Source of the DNA: Balanoglossus misakiensis
Lineage: Eukaryota; Hemichordata
Length of the DNA: 64,000 bases
Direction: 5' to 3'
Assembly: GCA_040954595.2 (NCBI GenBank)
Contig: CM082589.2
Span: forward strand, 3,162,001-3,226,000
Shown here piece by piece: positions 32,433-48,858 of this stretch (position 1 is its first letter; each line of letters opens with the position of its first letter). The notes beneath the pieces are model-generated. The model saw nothing but the letters and a program-made list of their open reading frames with translations. It was not told the DNA's origin and did no database searches. The translations under genes were made by a program, and so were the position numbers.

Positions 32433-32809
32433 ATATTCCATCTTAATACTGTTGGGTGGTAGTGTGTATACGGTGTGTGCCACTAACTTTCAGGTAGTAC
32501 ATGTATCTTCAATTCAGTACATGTATCTTCAATTCCAATAGGCTGTTAACCCCCAAATTTCTGATGGATGTTTCGTTAATAGCCACACACGAACAAATAG
32601 TACAAGGTAAAATATGGTCGTATTCTTCTTTTATTCAGGCCGGTAAAAATAGGGGATGCAGGTAGCTGAACCCGGCGCATATGGAAAATATATTTGGCAT
32701 TTAAAATGTCTGCATTATTCAGGATTTTCGGGGAATACTTTATACAAGTTTTTTGACTGGTGAATTTGTCTGGGATTCTTATGATTGTTTTTTTCACAAT
32801 ATTCTGACG

Positions 32810-32815
32810 AATAAA
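32810..32815 (+). terminator. AATAAA poly(A) signal of the 5xLDLa-1xLy6 gene
   Basis: Canonical AATAAA about 380 bases after the stop at 32432 and downstream of a possible 3' terminal exon at 32639. Confidence 0.5.
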
Positions 32816-33173
32816 CTTGAGGATCTAAGTTGAGTAAATTGTGTAAATTTAAGATATACAATGTGACAACATGTACCCACATGCATGCCAATAGTCACCT
32901 CTAGCTCTGTGGGAAAACTTTACTTTTGATAATCCTCCGCCTTTACATCTTCCCGTAAACGAAGCAACCCTTTCTGTAATTACTTTCACAAGTTTAAAAC
33001 AAAATCTTACCAGAACTGTACAAAAACCACAAACAACATATAAATTGACTTATATTTATAAAAGCAAGGTGAACAGTCCTTATAAAATTTCGTGCTTCTT
33101 TTTCTCCCTAATTAAGCAAGGTTATATGTAAAAATACCAAGGTTATGTACACGTGTTCAATTACGGCTATACA

Positions 33174-33272
33174 CATGCGCGGCTAATTATTCAGTAGTAT
33201 AAATTGAAGAGCAGCATTAATTCCAGCACAACATTATTCTGCTCCAGTTGAACACAGTCACTTGACTCTCAG
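33174..33272 (+). promoter_or_regulatory. Promoter and non-coding first exon of the 2xLDLa gene
   Basis: CATGCGC at 33174-33180, TAATTA, then TATAAA at 33198-33203, followed by a transcribed-looking stretch ending in CTCAG and donor GTAAGTCC at 33273. The acceptor is CTATACAG, ending about 34309, roughly 30 bases before the ATG at 34341. This is the clearest promoter of the cluster. Confidence 0.5.
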
Positions 33273-34308
33273 GTAAGTCCGTTTCGGTTGCTTCTTATAA
33301 GAGATTCAACAACTTTGGAACCAGATATTTTCTAGTATAAGATAGTGTCTTTCTGGCATTGCTTTTTCTACTCCATCAAGCATATCCTATTCTACCTGGA
33401 AATGCATGAGAATATGTTGATCTGGTTTTGTGTACATGTACTTTGTATTACTATAATCCCATATAAAAGAGGCTCAGTGTGATCAGACGTCTATTAAGGA
33501 TTTAAAAGAAGTTTCTTCTGCATTGCATGCCTGGTTTATGGCTTTCAACAATGGTATTTCAAAAATCCCCGTAAAATTTCACTGGAAGACACGTTGGACA
33601 CGCCGTGGACAGTAGAGACTTCAACTGTCTCTGAACACATCCTAAAGCAAAAAAAACTACTGCTGCTGTTTTATGTTAGTTAGGGTAGGGTGAGCGAAGA
33701 CAAACTGCGATAGGCCATCTGCGTTTGAGATTGTTTGTGAGTGCTTGAAAAAATAAGTTTGGCCAATGCTAAACGCAGCCTGTCTCTACATGCATTCGTT
33801 GTTTAAAATTGTTAGATCAGGTCTTTGGATTTGCATTACAATATTTCACAATGAATAGTCTTCACGCAAATGGTCGATGTATGCAAACGATTTTTCTTTA
33901 TAACTATTACGTACACCGCAAATGTTAACACAGAACACTTGTTGTACATTAAAAACTTCAATATTAACATATTTAATTAGTTACAGAATATCACCTTGAG
34001 TGGACAATGCATCTAATTGCAGTACATGCATATATTATGCCAAACAATTGACATTTCAATACTGAATATCCCCCAAATAAAAGCTATATAGCCAATTGAC
34101 GTAGCAGCTGTTAATTAACAAACATTGTTCCACTCAGCTGATCACAAGAATCGTCCTCCATTGAACACCTGTTACAAGACACACACAAAAACGACCCTGT
34201 ATTCAGCAAATGGACGAAATTTACATGCATGGGCTCTAAAGCTGCGCAACTGCAGACTGAGCTAACATATACATGTACAAAGTTAATTCATTGTTTGTCT
34301 CTATACAG
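33273..34308 (+). other. Proposed 5' intron of the 2xLDLa gene
   Basis: AT-rich, no coding similarity seen. Confidence 0.4.
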
Positions 34309-34340
34309 AATTGGATCGATTAATCATAATTTCTAACAAG

Positions 34341-35217
34341 ATGAAGTACCTTGTGCAGTATATCCTTGTCACCGTCCTCGTCATTGCTTTCACCCAAGTG
34401 AACGACGTACAAGCCGCAGGTGAGACATGTATAGTTAGAAATTTGCAATGAAGGCCGATATGTTGTATTTTTATAATTATAGGCCTACATGTCTTTATGT
34501 GTAGGCGAACATATTTACTATTACCACAGCTCCAAGAATCTTCACTCTGAACCACATTCCCATTTTGCTAACTATCTAAAGGCACTTAAAATATAACAAC
34601 TTTTTGTTCTTGCATATGTAGCTTGTAGAGCATACGAGTATGGTTGCAGCGATAATGAATGTATCCCCGAAAGTTACGTATGCGATCAGATTGCAGACTG
34701 TCCACATCATGAAGATGAAGACAACTGCCCGGGTCGACGTGAGTCTTCAACTGTTGTTATGATGTGGTTTGATGTGACGCGAAGTGACGTGATAGCATAT
34801 ATATGAATTTTGATGTGATTACATTGTGTGTGTTCTCTGTAATGTTTTTGTGATCTTCTGTTTCCTATTGAAATATTCTCATCGCCAAGCCTCTCCGTCT
34901 CTTTGTGTAAGTGATGCATTTGCAGGTTGATGACAATTTTGCGGTGTCTGGCTGTTTTTGTTGTAGGTCTCTGCGAAGGTCTTTACAGGTGTGACAATGG
35001 AGTTTGCATCATTCCCAGTCAAGTTTGCGACAATCATTCAGATTGTTCCAAGGGTGAAGACGAAACTGACTGCGGTAAGTAGCGCTTAATTGACAGTATG
35101 GTTGGTTTCCAATAACAGTTCGACAGTCTCTGTGTATTATTTGATGTTGACATTTTAATTCGACAAATACGCATAACTACATAATTTTATACATAATTGC
35201 TTGATTTTTCAGATTAA
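34341..35217 (+). CDS. Small secreted protein with two LDLa domains
   Basis: Exons 34341-34419 (79 bases, phase 1, signal peptide MKYLVQYILVTVLVIAFTQV), 34622-34738, 34967-35074 and a five-base terminal coding piece 35213-35217 (Asp-stop). Together 103 codons (102 aa). The two LDLa modules (residues 27-65 and 66-101) match modules 4 and 5 of the larger cluster genes: the first ends EDEDNCPGR and the second starts RLCEGLYRCDNGVC. If the last intron were retained the protein would end Gly-Lys-stop instead. Secreted and probably calcium-binding, by family; no Ly6 part. It looks like a shortened paralogue that kept the signal exon and the last two LDLa exons. Confidence 0.8.
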
Positions 35218-35342
35218 TGAATTGACGGAAGAACGAAGCGACCGAATGACGTTTGTTCACTGGCGGTCTGGTACACATCAGCCTTGGCGTTCTTCCCTTA
35301 TGACTTTAAATCGTGTTCAATCACTTGATTAATAATATATGA

Positions 35343-35348
35343 AATAAA
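35343..35348 (+). terminator. AATAAA poly(A) signal of the 2xLDLa gene
   Basis: Canonical AATAAA 126 bases after the stop. Confidence 0.6.
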
Positions 35349-36268
35349 GTACACGATAAAACAATGTGTCGTTGCAGTTTGTAATGAGTCTGTGTAACTG
35401 CCCCTCCTGGAACCCGGTTAAATGGATTGTCAGTAAGGGCGGCTGATCTATTTGTCAAAAGAGATTTATGTAAACTGAAGAACGCAACAGCTGCAGGGTT
35501 AAAGGGGGTCCTGAAAATTGTTTTTATCGTGGCGTTTAAAACATTAATATCATCTTTAGTAGTCTTAATGCACCACTTAGCAAAATACAATATAAGGGGT
35601 CAGTTTCAACGTTTTGGTAGATGTTTGCGTCAGATGGAGTTAGCATGTCCACACAATATATAGCCAGATAAGAGGATGATTTATTGACCGTTTCATTAAT
35701 GGTGGCGCCATCACTATTTTACAGGCACACCCAGATTAATGCATAATGCAATTGGGTAATTTACAATGCACATACATCTGATGTTTATGCTTAAAGCTTA
35801 TCTGTAAATTATGGCGTTAATTCTTTATTTCATACTTTTGCTTTGGGCCGATGCTGTCATAATAATCCATGCTTGAGGTTTTGTTTGCCATTGTTTCTGT
35901 TGGTGCCAACTGGTGGCAAACCTCTTTATAAACAATACGTGTCCGTATTAGCCTTGATCTTTCACTCCATGATCGCTAATTTGTTCATATGTCATAGTCA
36001 AATGGAAGAGGGTTTATTAACGTGGTTGTGATCGTCCATTGTTGATTGCAATCATTAGTGAAGTTCCTACAGTTATTTTTTGTTTTATTATAGAAACTGC
36101 CAAACTATGGTTCTTGAATCAGTTGAGAATCACGTGCACAGATACTTCCGTTGTCAGTAGTGTTAATTCCTTCACAAGATTTTCCTACTATAGTTAGGTA
36201 ACCTCCTCGCGATTGGACAGGATATCCATTAAATCTGTCCATTATTTGGACCCAATCTGATTATTGCA
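35349..36268. other. Intergenic, nothing recognised
   Basis: AT-rich, no convincing ORF, no repeat structure noticed. Confidence 0.5.
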
Positions 36269-36360
36269 CATGCGCACAATAATTACCTATTTAAATACGA
36301 TGACACTTGTTTACGATTCACATTCGATGAGTTGGTAGAGTTGGCCGACACAACCTACAA
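36269..36360 (+). promoter_or_regulatory. Promoter and non-coding first exon of the single-Ly6 gene
   Basis: CATGCGC at 36269-36275, AATTA, then TATTTAAATA at 36288-36297, followed by an exon ending CCTACAAG and donor GTAAGTTTG at 36361. The acceptor GGCGTTTAG lies about 20 bases before the ATG at 37608. Confidence 0.45.
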
Positions 36361-37592
36361 GGTAAGTTTGTCCATGTGATCACAACAATTTTTATCGAAA
36401 TGTTTCCTCATCAGAGATTTAAAGAAACAGTCACACACTAGCAGTTGTATTGAATCCACAATATATCCTTAGCTTTTTACTCCTACGTTAACACTTTTTT
36501 TTCATTGTCAACAAGTTGTCGCCCCCCAAAGACCGTAAAAATGACCTATTCGAACGCTTGTTTGAACACGAAAGTGCAAATGAAAACCAAAACATAAAAG
36601 TGGTCACTGTGATGAAGTTTCTTATTTGTTTTGTTTCGTGGCCAGGTGCACCTATGTTGATTTCTTTATTTAACATATTAGCGTGACCAGGTGTTAGTTT
36701 TAGTCGTGTAAAAGCCACCCAGTGCCACGTTGTCGGGTGGCTCATTTTGATTCTGGTCTGGTAGCTGTGCCGTCGCCTTGTCGAGGAGTTTTTGGAGCCC
36801 ACCGTACGGAGTTTGCCTGTCTACTGTGGTAACTGAGGATTGACACTGCCGAAGGGACTTGTGAAGTCGTGGTGGATGTTTTCGAATACGCCGCGCGTGG
36901 AATTTGGGAGCCGTCCTGAGGGAGCGCGTCTCCGTGTCACTGTGGAACTGCATTTGAGGTAATCCGTGGCTGTCTGTGGACTACACGGTGGATATGCAGT
37001 TTGAGGAACGCAGTCATGTAACTCGCATATAAGCTTATTTGCTACAAGCTTATACCTATTAAACCCCCTCGTATAATACATGTCTACTTTGTGGCCATAA
37101 TTCGACGCCTGGAAAGGGATTTGATTAATTTTTAATTCACCAATATAAAATGAAATAGATTGTAGTTCCATCTGTTGCCATTTGATAAATCCATATCGTG
37201 TTCACCCAATCATCTTTGACACACCTGGTTGACCTTAACATGAATAGCGTATCGCTCGTCTATTTTCATGGATTACATTGATTACATGCAAAGGTACCCT
37301 GTAAACGTACAAATAGGCACATTGCTGGCTTTCTCAATTTATACCAAACATAAACGAGGTTTGGATTAATTTTGTAAACGAGAACGTAAAATCAGATTTC
37401 ACGTGAATGCTGGTGTTTACACTTGCGCCATATTTGTAAGTTCATGTAGTTCTTGGTGTCAAAGTTGAGGTCATAGCCTCACTTTGTCCTGTTACGTCAC
37501 TTCCACTGTTTGTAACCTGGAATATTTAAATGACAAAAGTTGTGGAATTCTGGATTTTTCATAGTTATATTGTCTGTGGCGTTTAGAAGAAC
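36361..37592 (+). other. Proposed 5' intron of the single-Ly6 gene
   Basis: The 36.7-37.0 kb part is more GC-rich and carries a hairpin AGCCACCC/GGGTGGCT (36713-36742). It gives antisense ORFs of about 90-116 codons without recognisable domains. It could be a decayed insertion. Confidence 0.35.
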
Positions 37593-37607
37593 TATTATAC
37601 AAACAGA

Positions 37608-38738
37608 ATGGATTATCAACGTGGTTTATGGCAACGCGTGCTGATAGTTATCGTTGGTATGAACCTACTCCGAGTGACTCATGGTGGCATAGGCCCAAGA
37701 GATACCGGTAATGTACTTTCCCGTTATCAGTTCAAAAATATAATTTGGTTTAGCCTGGGGTAATATTATCAATATTTAGCAGGAGTGATGTGGTGGTTAC
37801 AGGTAGTCTTGGCCAATTTGGCCGATTTTCTTTGTTTTTGTGCATAGACACCATCCTGTCCATTCCATTTCCATGGAAAACTGCAAACAGTGTATAATGC
37901 GTAATTATACTTTGCTGGAAACTACTAATTAATGTCATACACGCCTGACTTATCTATTTATTCCTCTGTCCTTTAGATCGTCTTTGCTTTGAATGTAGTC
38001 TTAATGCTTGGTATGACTTGTGTGATATGTGCCATCCTGATGGTTATCAGTATCCCAATTATTGCGAGGAAGGCGTAGGTCACATTGATTTATTTGTTTA
38101 TTATTTATTTATTGTCACAGTTGCCTCAGATATAAATTTTTAATAATCGGGAAGATGTGGAAAGTGAGGACTAACATGAGTCTAAGATGAACACATCAAT
38201 GATGATGTAAATGAATTAAAAGTCTGTTATACTATAATTCTTAATACATACATACTTAATACTTGAGCCCCCCCCCCCCCCCCCCCCCCCCTCTTGATTT
38301 GCTTCCTGCAGGAAATCTGTTTTCAATCTTACGAAATCCAGAATGGAGTGGTCAAATACACAGTCGGGTGCAAAGGGGAAAGCGTAAGTATACACCGTAT
38401 AGCGGGCACTTCATTTTGACATGAAAGAATTACAAAGTAAAAATAAATCTGTCAAAAAATTAACTCTATAATTGAATGTAATGCGAATGGTAACTAAACA
38501 TAAACTGGCATTGGAAAATGTTATGAAAATTTTGATGAATTGTTTCTAGGAATGCAACAGTCTCGAAGATAACAATGCATCGGAATGCGACACCGATCCA
38601 GCTACCATTGGTGGCAGCGACAGCTGTACATTTTGCTGTGACGATGACTATTGCAACGGTTACACTATACACGACACCTGCGATGATTATTCTTCAAGCT
38701 ACCCAAGCTATTCAAGTTCTTCAAGTTCAAGTTCTTGA
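37608..38738 (+). CDS. Secreted single-domain Ly6/uPAR (three-finger) protein
   Basis: Exons 37608-37707, 37977-38074, 38312-38383, 38550-38738 give 153 codons (152 aa). Residues 1 to about 27 are a signal peptide (VLIVIVGMNLLRVTHG). Residues 34-136 form one Ly6 domain in the same three-exon layout as the fused genes, starting CFECSLNAWYDLCDMC and ending FCCDDDYCNGY. It is closest to the first Ly6 of the gene at 22.6 kb (shared AWYD, CHP, NYCEEG/NCEAG, YTVGCK). The C-terminus is a short Ser/Tyr-rich tail with no hydrophobic GPI-type end. The last exon has a clear stop. Function unknown. Confidence 0.8.
38268..38291 (+). repeat. Homopolymer run of 24 C
   Basis: Uninterrupted poly-C in the intron 20 bases upstream of the splice acceptor at 38311. 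True length may vary and is prone to sequencing error. Confidence 0.85.
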
Positions 38739-38929
38739 AGTATTTGATTGACGACACGATGATCCGCAGGTAGCGCTATATATATCAATATGGACATGAT
38801 TGACCTCTGATGTTCCCGGAATTCAAACTTTACTCGAGATCTATTTTAGAAATCAGCGACCAAAGTATATAACTGGTTTCAACTATTCATTATATTTTAG
38901 AGTCTTTGTTATGACACTTGAATCAAACG

Positions 38930-38935
38930 AATAAA
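38930..38935 (+). terminator. AATAAA poly(A) signal of the single-Ly6 gene
   Basis: Canonical AATAAA about 190 bases after the stop. Confidence 0.6.
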
Positions 38936-39352
38936 TGCTTGTTAGTATGCATACATTATGTCTCACAGATCACCTATAAGAATACCACCTCCCCTGGTCC
39001 ACAACATTCTAAATAAACGTCTGGCTGTCTGGGGCGCCCCAAATTTTCACGACCGAAGTCGTTTCGACCCGAACACCCTAGTCATTTCGGCACTTATCAG
39101 CGCAGCCCCCTAACCCAACTAAACCTGGCTCTAGGTCCCCCAGGCACATACCCGTATTACAAGGGTAGGGAAAATACGATAAAGTGAGTGAAATATGAGC
39201 ATTATTGTCAGTGAACGACGGTACGGTACTGACGCATACACAGTCGTAGGCCTATCCTATGCATGGAAAAAAACAAAAGAAGCGATTATAGCGGGCGCTG
39301 TTACAGACAATATGCAAATCACTTTGACCGATGTTTACTTGCCCGAACCAAC
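38936..39352 (+). other. Intergenic / 5' region of RSPH10B
   Basis: No TATA box. Contains a stretch with repeated GTCGTTTCGACC/GTCATTTCGG-like words (39056-39093). Confidence 0.4.
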
Positions 39353-45308
<5,956 letters not shown>

Positions 45309-45309
45309 T

Positions 45310-45824
45310 TCATCAAGTGAAATTGTAATACCCCAAAAAACACTGTTAATCGTTAAGTAATTGAAGAGACATACAAGAACTCACGGCTGACTAGGATGAT
45401 TGTACATGTGTAAATAGAAGTTTGGTTATGAAAGCTGTTGATGTATTCTGAATATCCCTGTAGTGTGATATCTGCCCTGAGCAAAGTCCTTGTCATTTAT
45501 TAGTTTGTGATAAGTTGGCTTTTTGATTCAAAAGGAATGACGAACTTTTGTTGTTTTAAATATTTACCGTGTTACATTTAACATGTATATGTTTGTACAT
45601 ATTAATAAAAATGATATGAGGATACACCGTTATCTTTTTGTCGTTTGTCATGTCTTTACCAAGCAAGGCCCATAGTCTCGTAGTGTGCGAATTGTTTGGA
45701 TGTGTGTGATTCATGCATTACATAGACAGACACGGAACAAAATTTTCTGAAATGTATTTATTTTGATATAATGAAGCCCTTAGACATGGAGCAAGTCTAA
45801 GTGAAAATATATGGAAGGTAGTAA
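45310..45824. other. Convergent 3' region of RSPH10B and the hydroxyacid oxidase
   Basis: Holds the two 3' UTRs; nothing else seen. Confidence 0.5.
45604..45609 (+). terminator. AATAAA poly(A) signal of RSPH10B
   Basis: Canonical AATAAA 296 bases after the stop. Confidence 0.65.
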
Positions 45825-47943
45825 TTAAAGCTTGGACCACGTGCCCCTTCTGTAGATAAGATCCTTTGAAATATCGTTCAATCGCCTACAACCTGAAAAT
45901 AAAACAGAAAGTGCCGAAGTGAGATTATTCCAGTGAATTTCGAAAGTGGACGAGGAATGACTTACAATACGAACCATGGACTCGCTTCAGGGTCTATGTA
46001 CGAACCAACTAACCTGTCAAAGCCATGGCTCGACTCAACTCGTCTCGTAGAATTTGAAGAACTCGTTTCACCCCGTCTTCTCCCTAAACAGAAAAAAAAT
46101 AATAGCACCCGTATATTAATGACTCAAAACCAATCCTGGCTTTGACAGAATTCGTTCTATACTCAGGAGGATCGAGTACAACTTACACCACATGCCAGGC
46201 CGTACAGCACTGGTCTGCCAATGAACACGGCCTTTGCACCCAAAGCCAGGGCTTTCAATATATCAGTGCCAGTCCGCACGCCACCATCCATGTACACTTC
46301 TAGTTTGTCACCTACTGCATCAGCGATTTCTTCTAACACATCAATCTGTCAAAAGGTCAGACAATCAAGGGAGTATTAGTATACGTTAATTATAAAATAC
46401 ACTCCCAAGGGCGATTTAAAATATGACATTTTAACAAAGTTTAATAATGTTTTAATCAACTTCAATAACGGGTATCTTGTCGGGTATTTGGTGGTGGTTA
46501 GATTGTCAAGTGGGTTGGTGGTTTATAGACTTAAAAGTATCGTATCCACTGTCTATCGTTGGTGGTTGGTTGGATGGATGGATAGGTTCAATTCAGATAT
46601 AGCCTTACTGTTGCCGGCACACCATCCAGTTGCCTGCCACCGTGGTTGGACACGATGATCGCCTGCGCACCACGTTCTGCTGCTAGTATAGCGTCCTCTA
46701 CCGTCAGAATACCCTTCACGACGATCGGTAACTGCGTCAACGTTTTCAGCCACGCTATGTCCTCCCACGCCTGACAGGGATCTCCCCTTGTGAAGTCTTT
46801 GAATGGCATGGTGAGCTCACGTGGACAAGCTTCCAAAGAATCGTTCTTGATGGAATAAACACAAAGAGGTCCAAGATTACATACTTGAAAGGTAGGAAAT
46901 ATTTTCCCAGCATATACAGGCTTATGCACAAATGTGCACTTTATATGCACCTCAGTCTATAAATTTATGTACATCATGTAATGTGATGTGATATATATTA
47001 TGGCAGGGTGCGTCATTCACACGTACAGTTCAAATGTCATTTGTCAATACCTTGCGAATATACCTGTGTAGAGTCCCATAATGTACGTTGCCATAGTGAT
47101 CCCCTAATCTGGCCTTCTTGAACACCCTTCTGATGCTCCATTCTGATTGGTCCACCGTCACTACGATCGCCCGGCAACCCGCCCTCTCCGCTCGTTCCAC
47201 CAGATCTTTCGTTATTCCGCGATGACGCCATATGTAGACGTTCAGCCATTTGGGGGATGCCGGACTAGCAGACGCTATGTCTTCAATGGACTTGCTAGAA
47301 GCCACGCTCACCGTCATTAGTGTGTTCATGTCTGCTGCGGCTGTTTTGACAGAAATTGGGAAATGCATTGGTGGATTACAAAGGAAACAAGAGTCTTATA
47401 GACACTTGCTTTACACAAAGACGCTGAGCCCTGGTTCTCATACTGGCCGACTTCTCACGGCACCACCTTGCAAAGTACCATTCGCACATATTCTGTCCTC
47501 GGTTGGTTCATGTTTACCTCTGCAAGTCGCAATCTCTCCATCAGGATGTGCTTCGCTATGAATACCTGTTGGTGACATGCAGATCGGCGCATCTACCTTC
47601 ACTCCGAGTATGGTAGTCGACAAGTCTCGGACTGACACGTCTCGCAATACCCGTGGTTTTAACCAATATCTATAAAAAGGAGAGTAAAGTGGTAAATGCG
47701 GGTACTGTACAGTAAAGCATGGAGGTACTAGTACCTCCATGGCCTACATGTAATACTATTGGTTGGCAGACTGTCTGCAAATGAGTTGAATGTTACCTAC
47801 CTTCGAAATGCATTTCTATTCTCTCCCAATGTTAACTCGTCTTCGGCTCCTGTACTGTAGTGAATCCATGCCTGCAGTGGCAACAGTTTCCTCGCCCGTG
47901 TTTCGAAATCGTCGAGACAAATTAGTTGTTTTTCCTCTTGCAT
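45825..47943 (-). CDS. HAO1: Peroxisomal FMN-dependent 2-hydroxyacid oxidase (HAO1/glycolate oxidase family)
   Basis: Seven minus-strand exons in order: 47943-47801, 47669-47518, 47340-47051, 46845-46609, 46345-46187, 46083-46014, 45892-45825. They give 373 codons (372 aa; human HAO1 is 370). Seen: the N-terminal [56 protein letters not shown], the catalytic-lysine strand LPIVVKGI, the active-site [10 protein letters not shown] (catalytic His and substrate-binding Arg), [20 protein letters not shown] and [13 protein letters not shown] (FMN phosphate site). The last three residues are SKL, a perfect type-1 peroxisomal signal. Family knowledge: oxidises glycolate or longer 2-hydroxyacids to 2-oxoacids, making hydrogen peroxide. 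Tyr26- and Tyr132-type residues are kept. The SSWATSS motif of HAO1 is changed (SVASSKS), so the favoured substrate may differ. An in-frame ATG at 48003 is a possible longer start. Confidence 0.9.
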
Positions 47944-48858
47944 GGTTATGACAACTACAGGCTGTTGGGCTTCTATCGCATAGGTCACATCACGGTCACA
48001 CACTCACTGATGACGCGGTGATTGAAAAGGTGTCCAGGCACGAAACACGCCTGATATGCAAATGTCATGTCTCTCAATTGAAGTGGTGGGATACGTTCGT
48101 TCTCGGGTGATATTATAGCCCCCCACTCATTATTTCTCTCGCCCCCTCCCCCTCCCTCTCTCCCTCTCTCTCGCCCCCTCTCCCTCTATCTCCTTGTCTC
48201 TGTTTCTCGGGCTCTCTGTATCTCTGCCTGTCTGTCTGTCTGTCTGTCTGTCTGACTCTGTCTGTCTGTCTCTGTCTCGACCAACGGTTACATTTTCTGG
48301 TAACCGAGGTCGTCAGAACAGTTGCATGGCCCTGACTCACTTTGGACACGGATCTCGGTAACGATCGTGAGGAACGAACCGATTATCTCACTGTGCACAC
48401 AAACTGAAACTGTCGGTTCCGTCTTGCCGTTCCTTTAAAAAAGCAGAACTATTTGACAAGGAACTGTTCACCGCCACCGTCATTCGAATAACATCATCCT
48501 TTAATTCCTTCCCGCCCCACTCCTCACCTGTTGTGGTATTTTAGTCTGGTGTTAGGTAACAACACGGGCAGTCGGTGATATTATACCCAGAGAAGGACAA
48601 AGAACACCTTTGCATGATAACAATTGTTGTCGACAACGCCAATAATACAGGTACGACACCGGTAGCTACAGTTTTGTTCGAGTCTACAGTGTGTGCCGCT
48701 AAAGTCTCTTTTCATTGGAGTGCGTGATACGCGGCACGTGATAACACGCCCAGTAGTGTTCTCCGTAATGACCTGATTTCGTCGAATTGGACGAGGGGGC
48801 GAGATATATATCTATCTTGACGTTTGCGCCTGTCAAACACTGCGAATTCCACACGACT
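47944..48858. promoter_or_regulatory. Divergent intergenic region between hydroxyacid oxidase and the CABIT/SAM gene
   Basis: About 0.9 kb between two divergent starts. It contains the pyrimidine repeat at 48130-48280 and a CGGCACGTGATAACACG word near 48732. No TATA box is obvious for either gene. Confidence 0.35.
48130..48280 (+). repeat. Pyrimidine-rich microsatellite, (CT/CCCT)n then (TCTG)n
   Basis: Runs of CCCTC/TCTC followed by about eight TCTG units. The antisense translation is a low-complexity Arg/Glu/Gln ORF without meaning. Confidence 0.85.

Noticed and set aside
36678-37171. Antisense ORFs of 91-116 codons in the 5' region of the single-Ly6 gene
   Set aside because: No domain recognised; overlapping in different frames; more likely a decayed insertion than a gene.
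48113-48349. Antisense Arg/Asp/Gln-rich ORF
   Set aside because: Translation of the TCTG/CT microsatellite.
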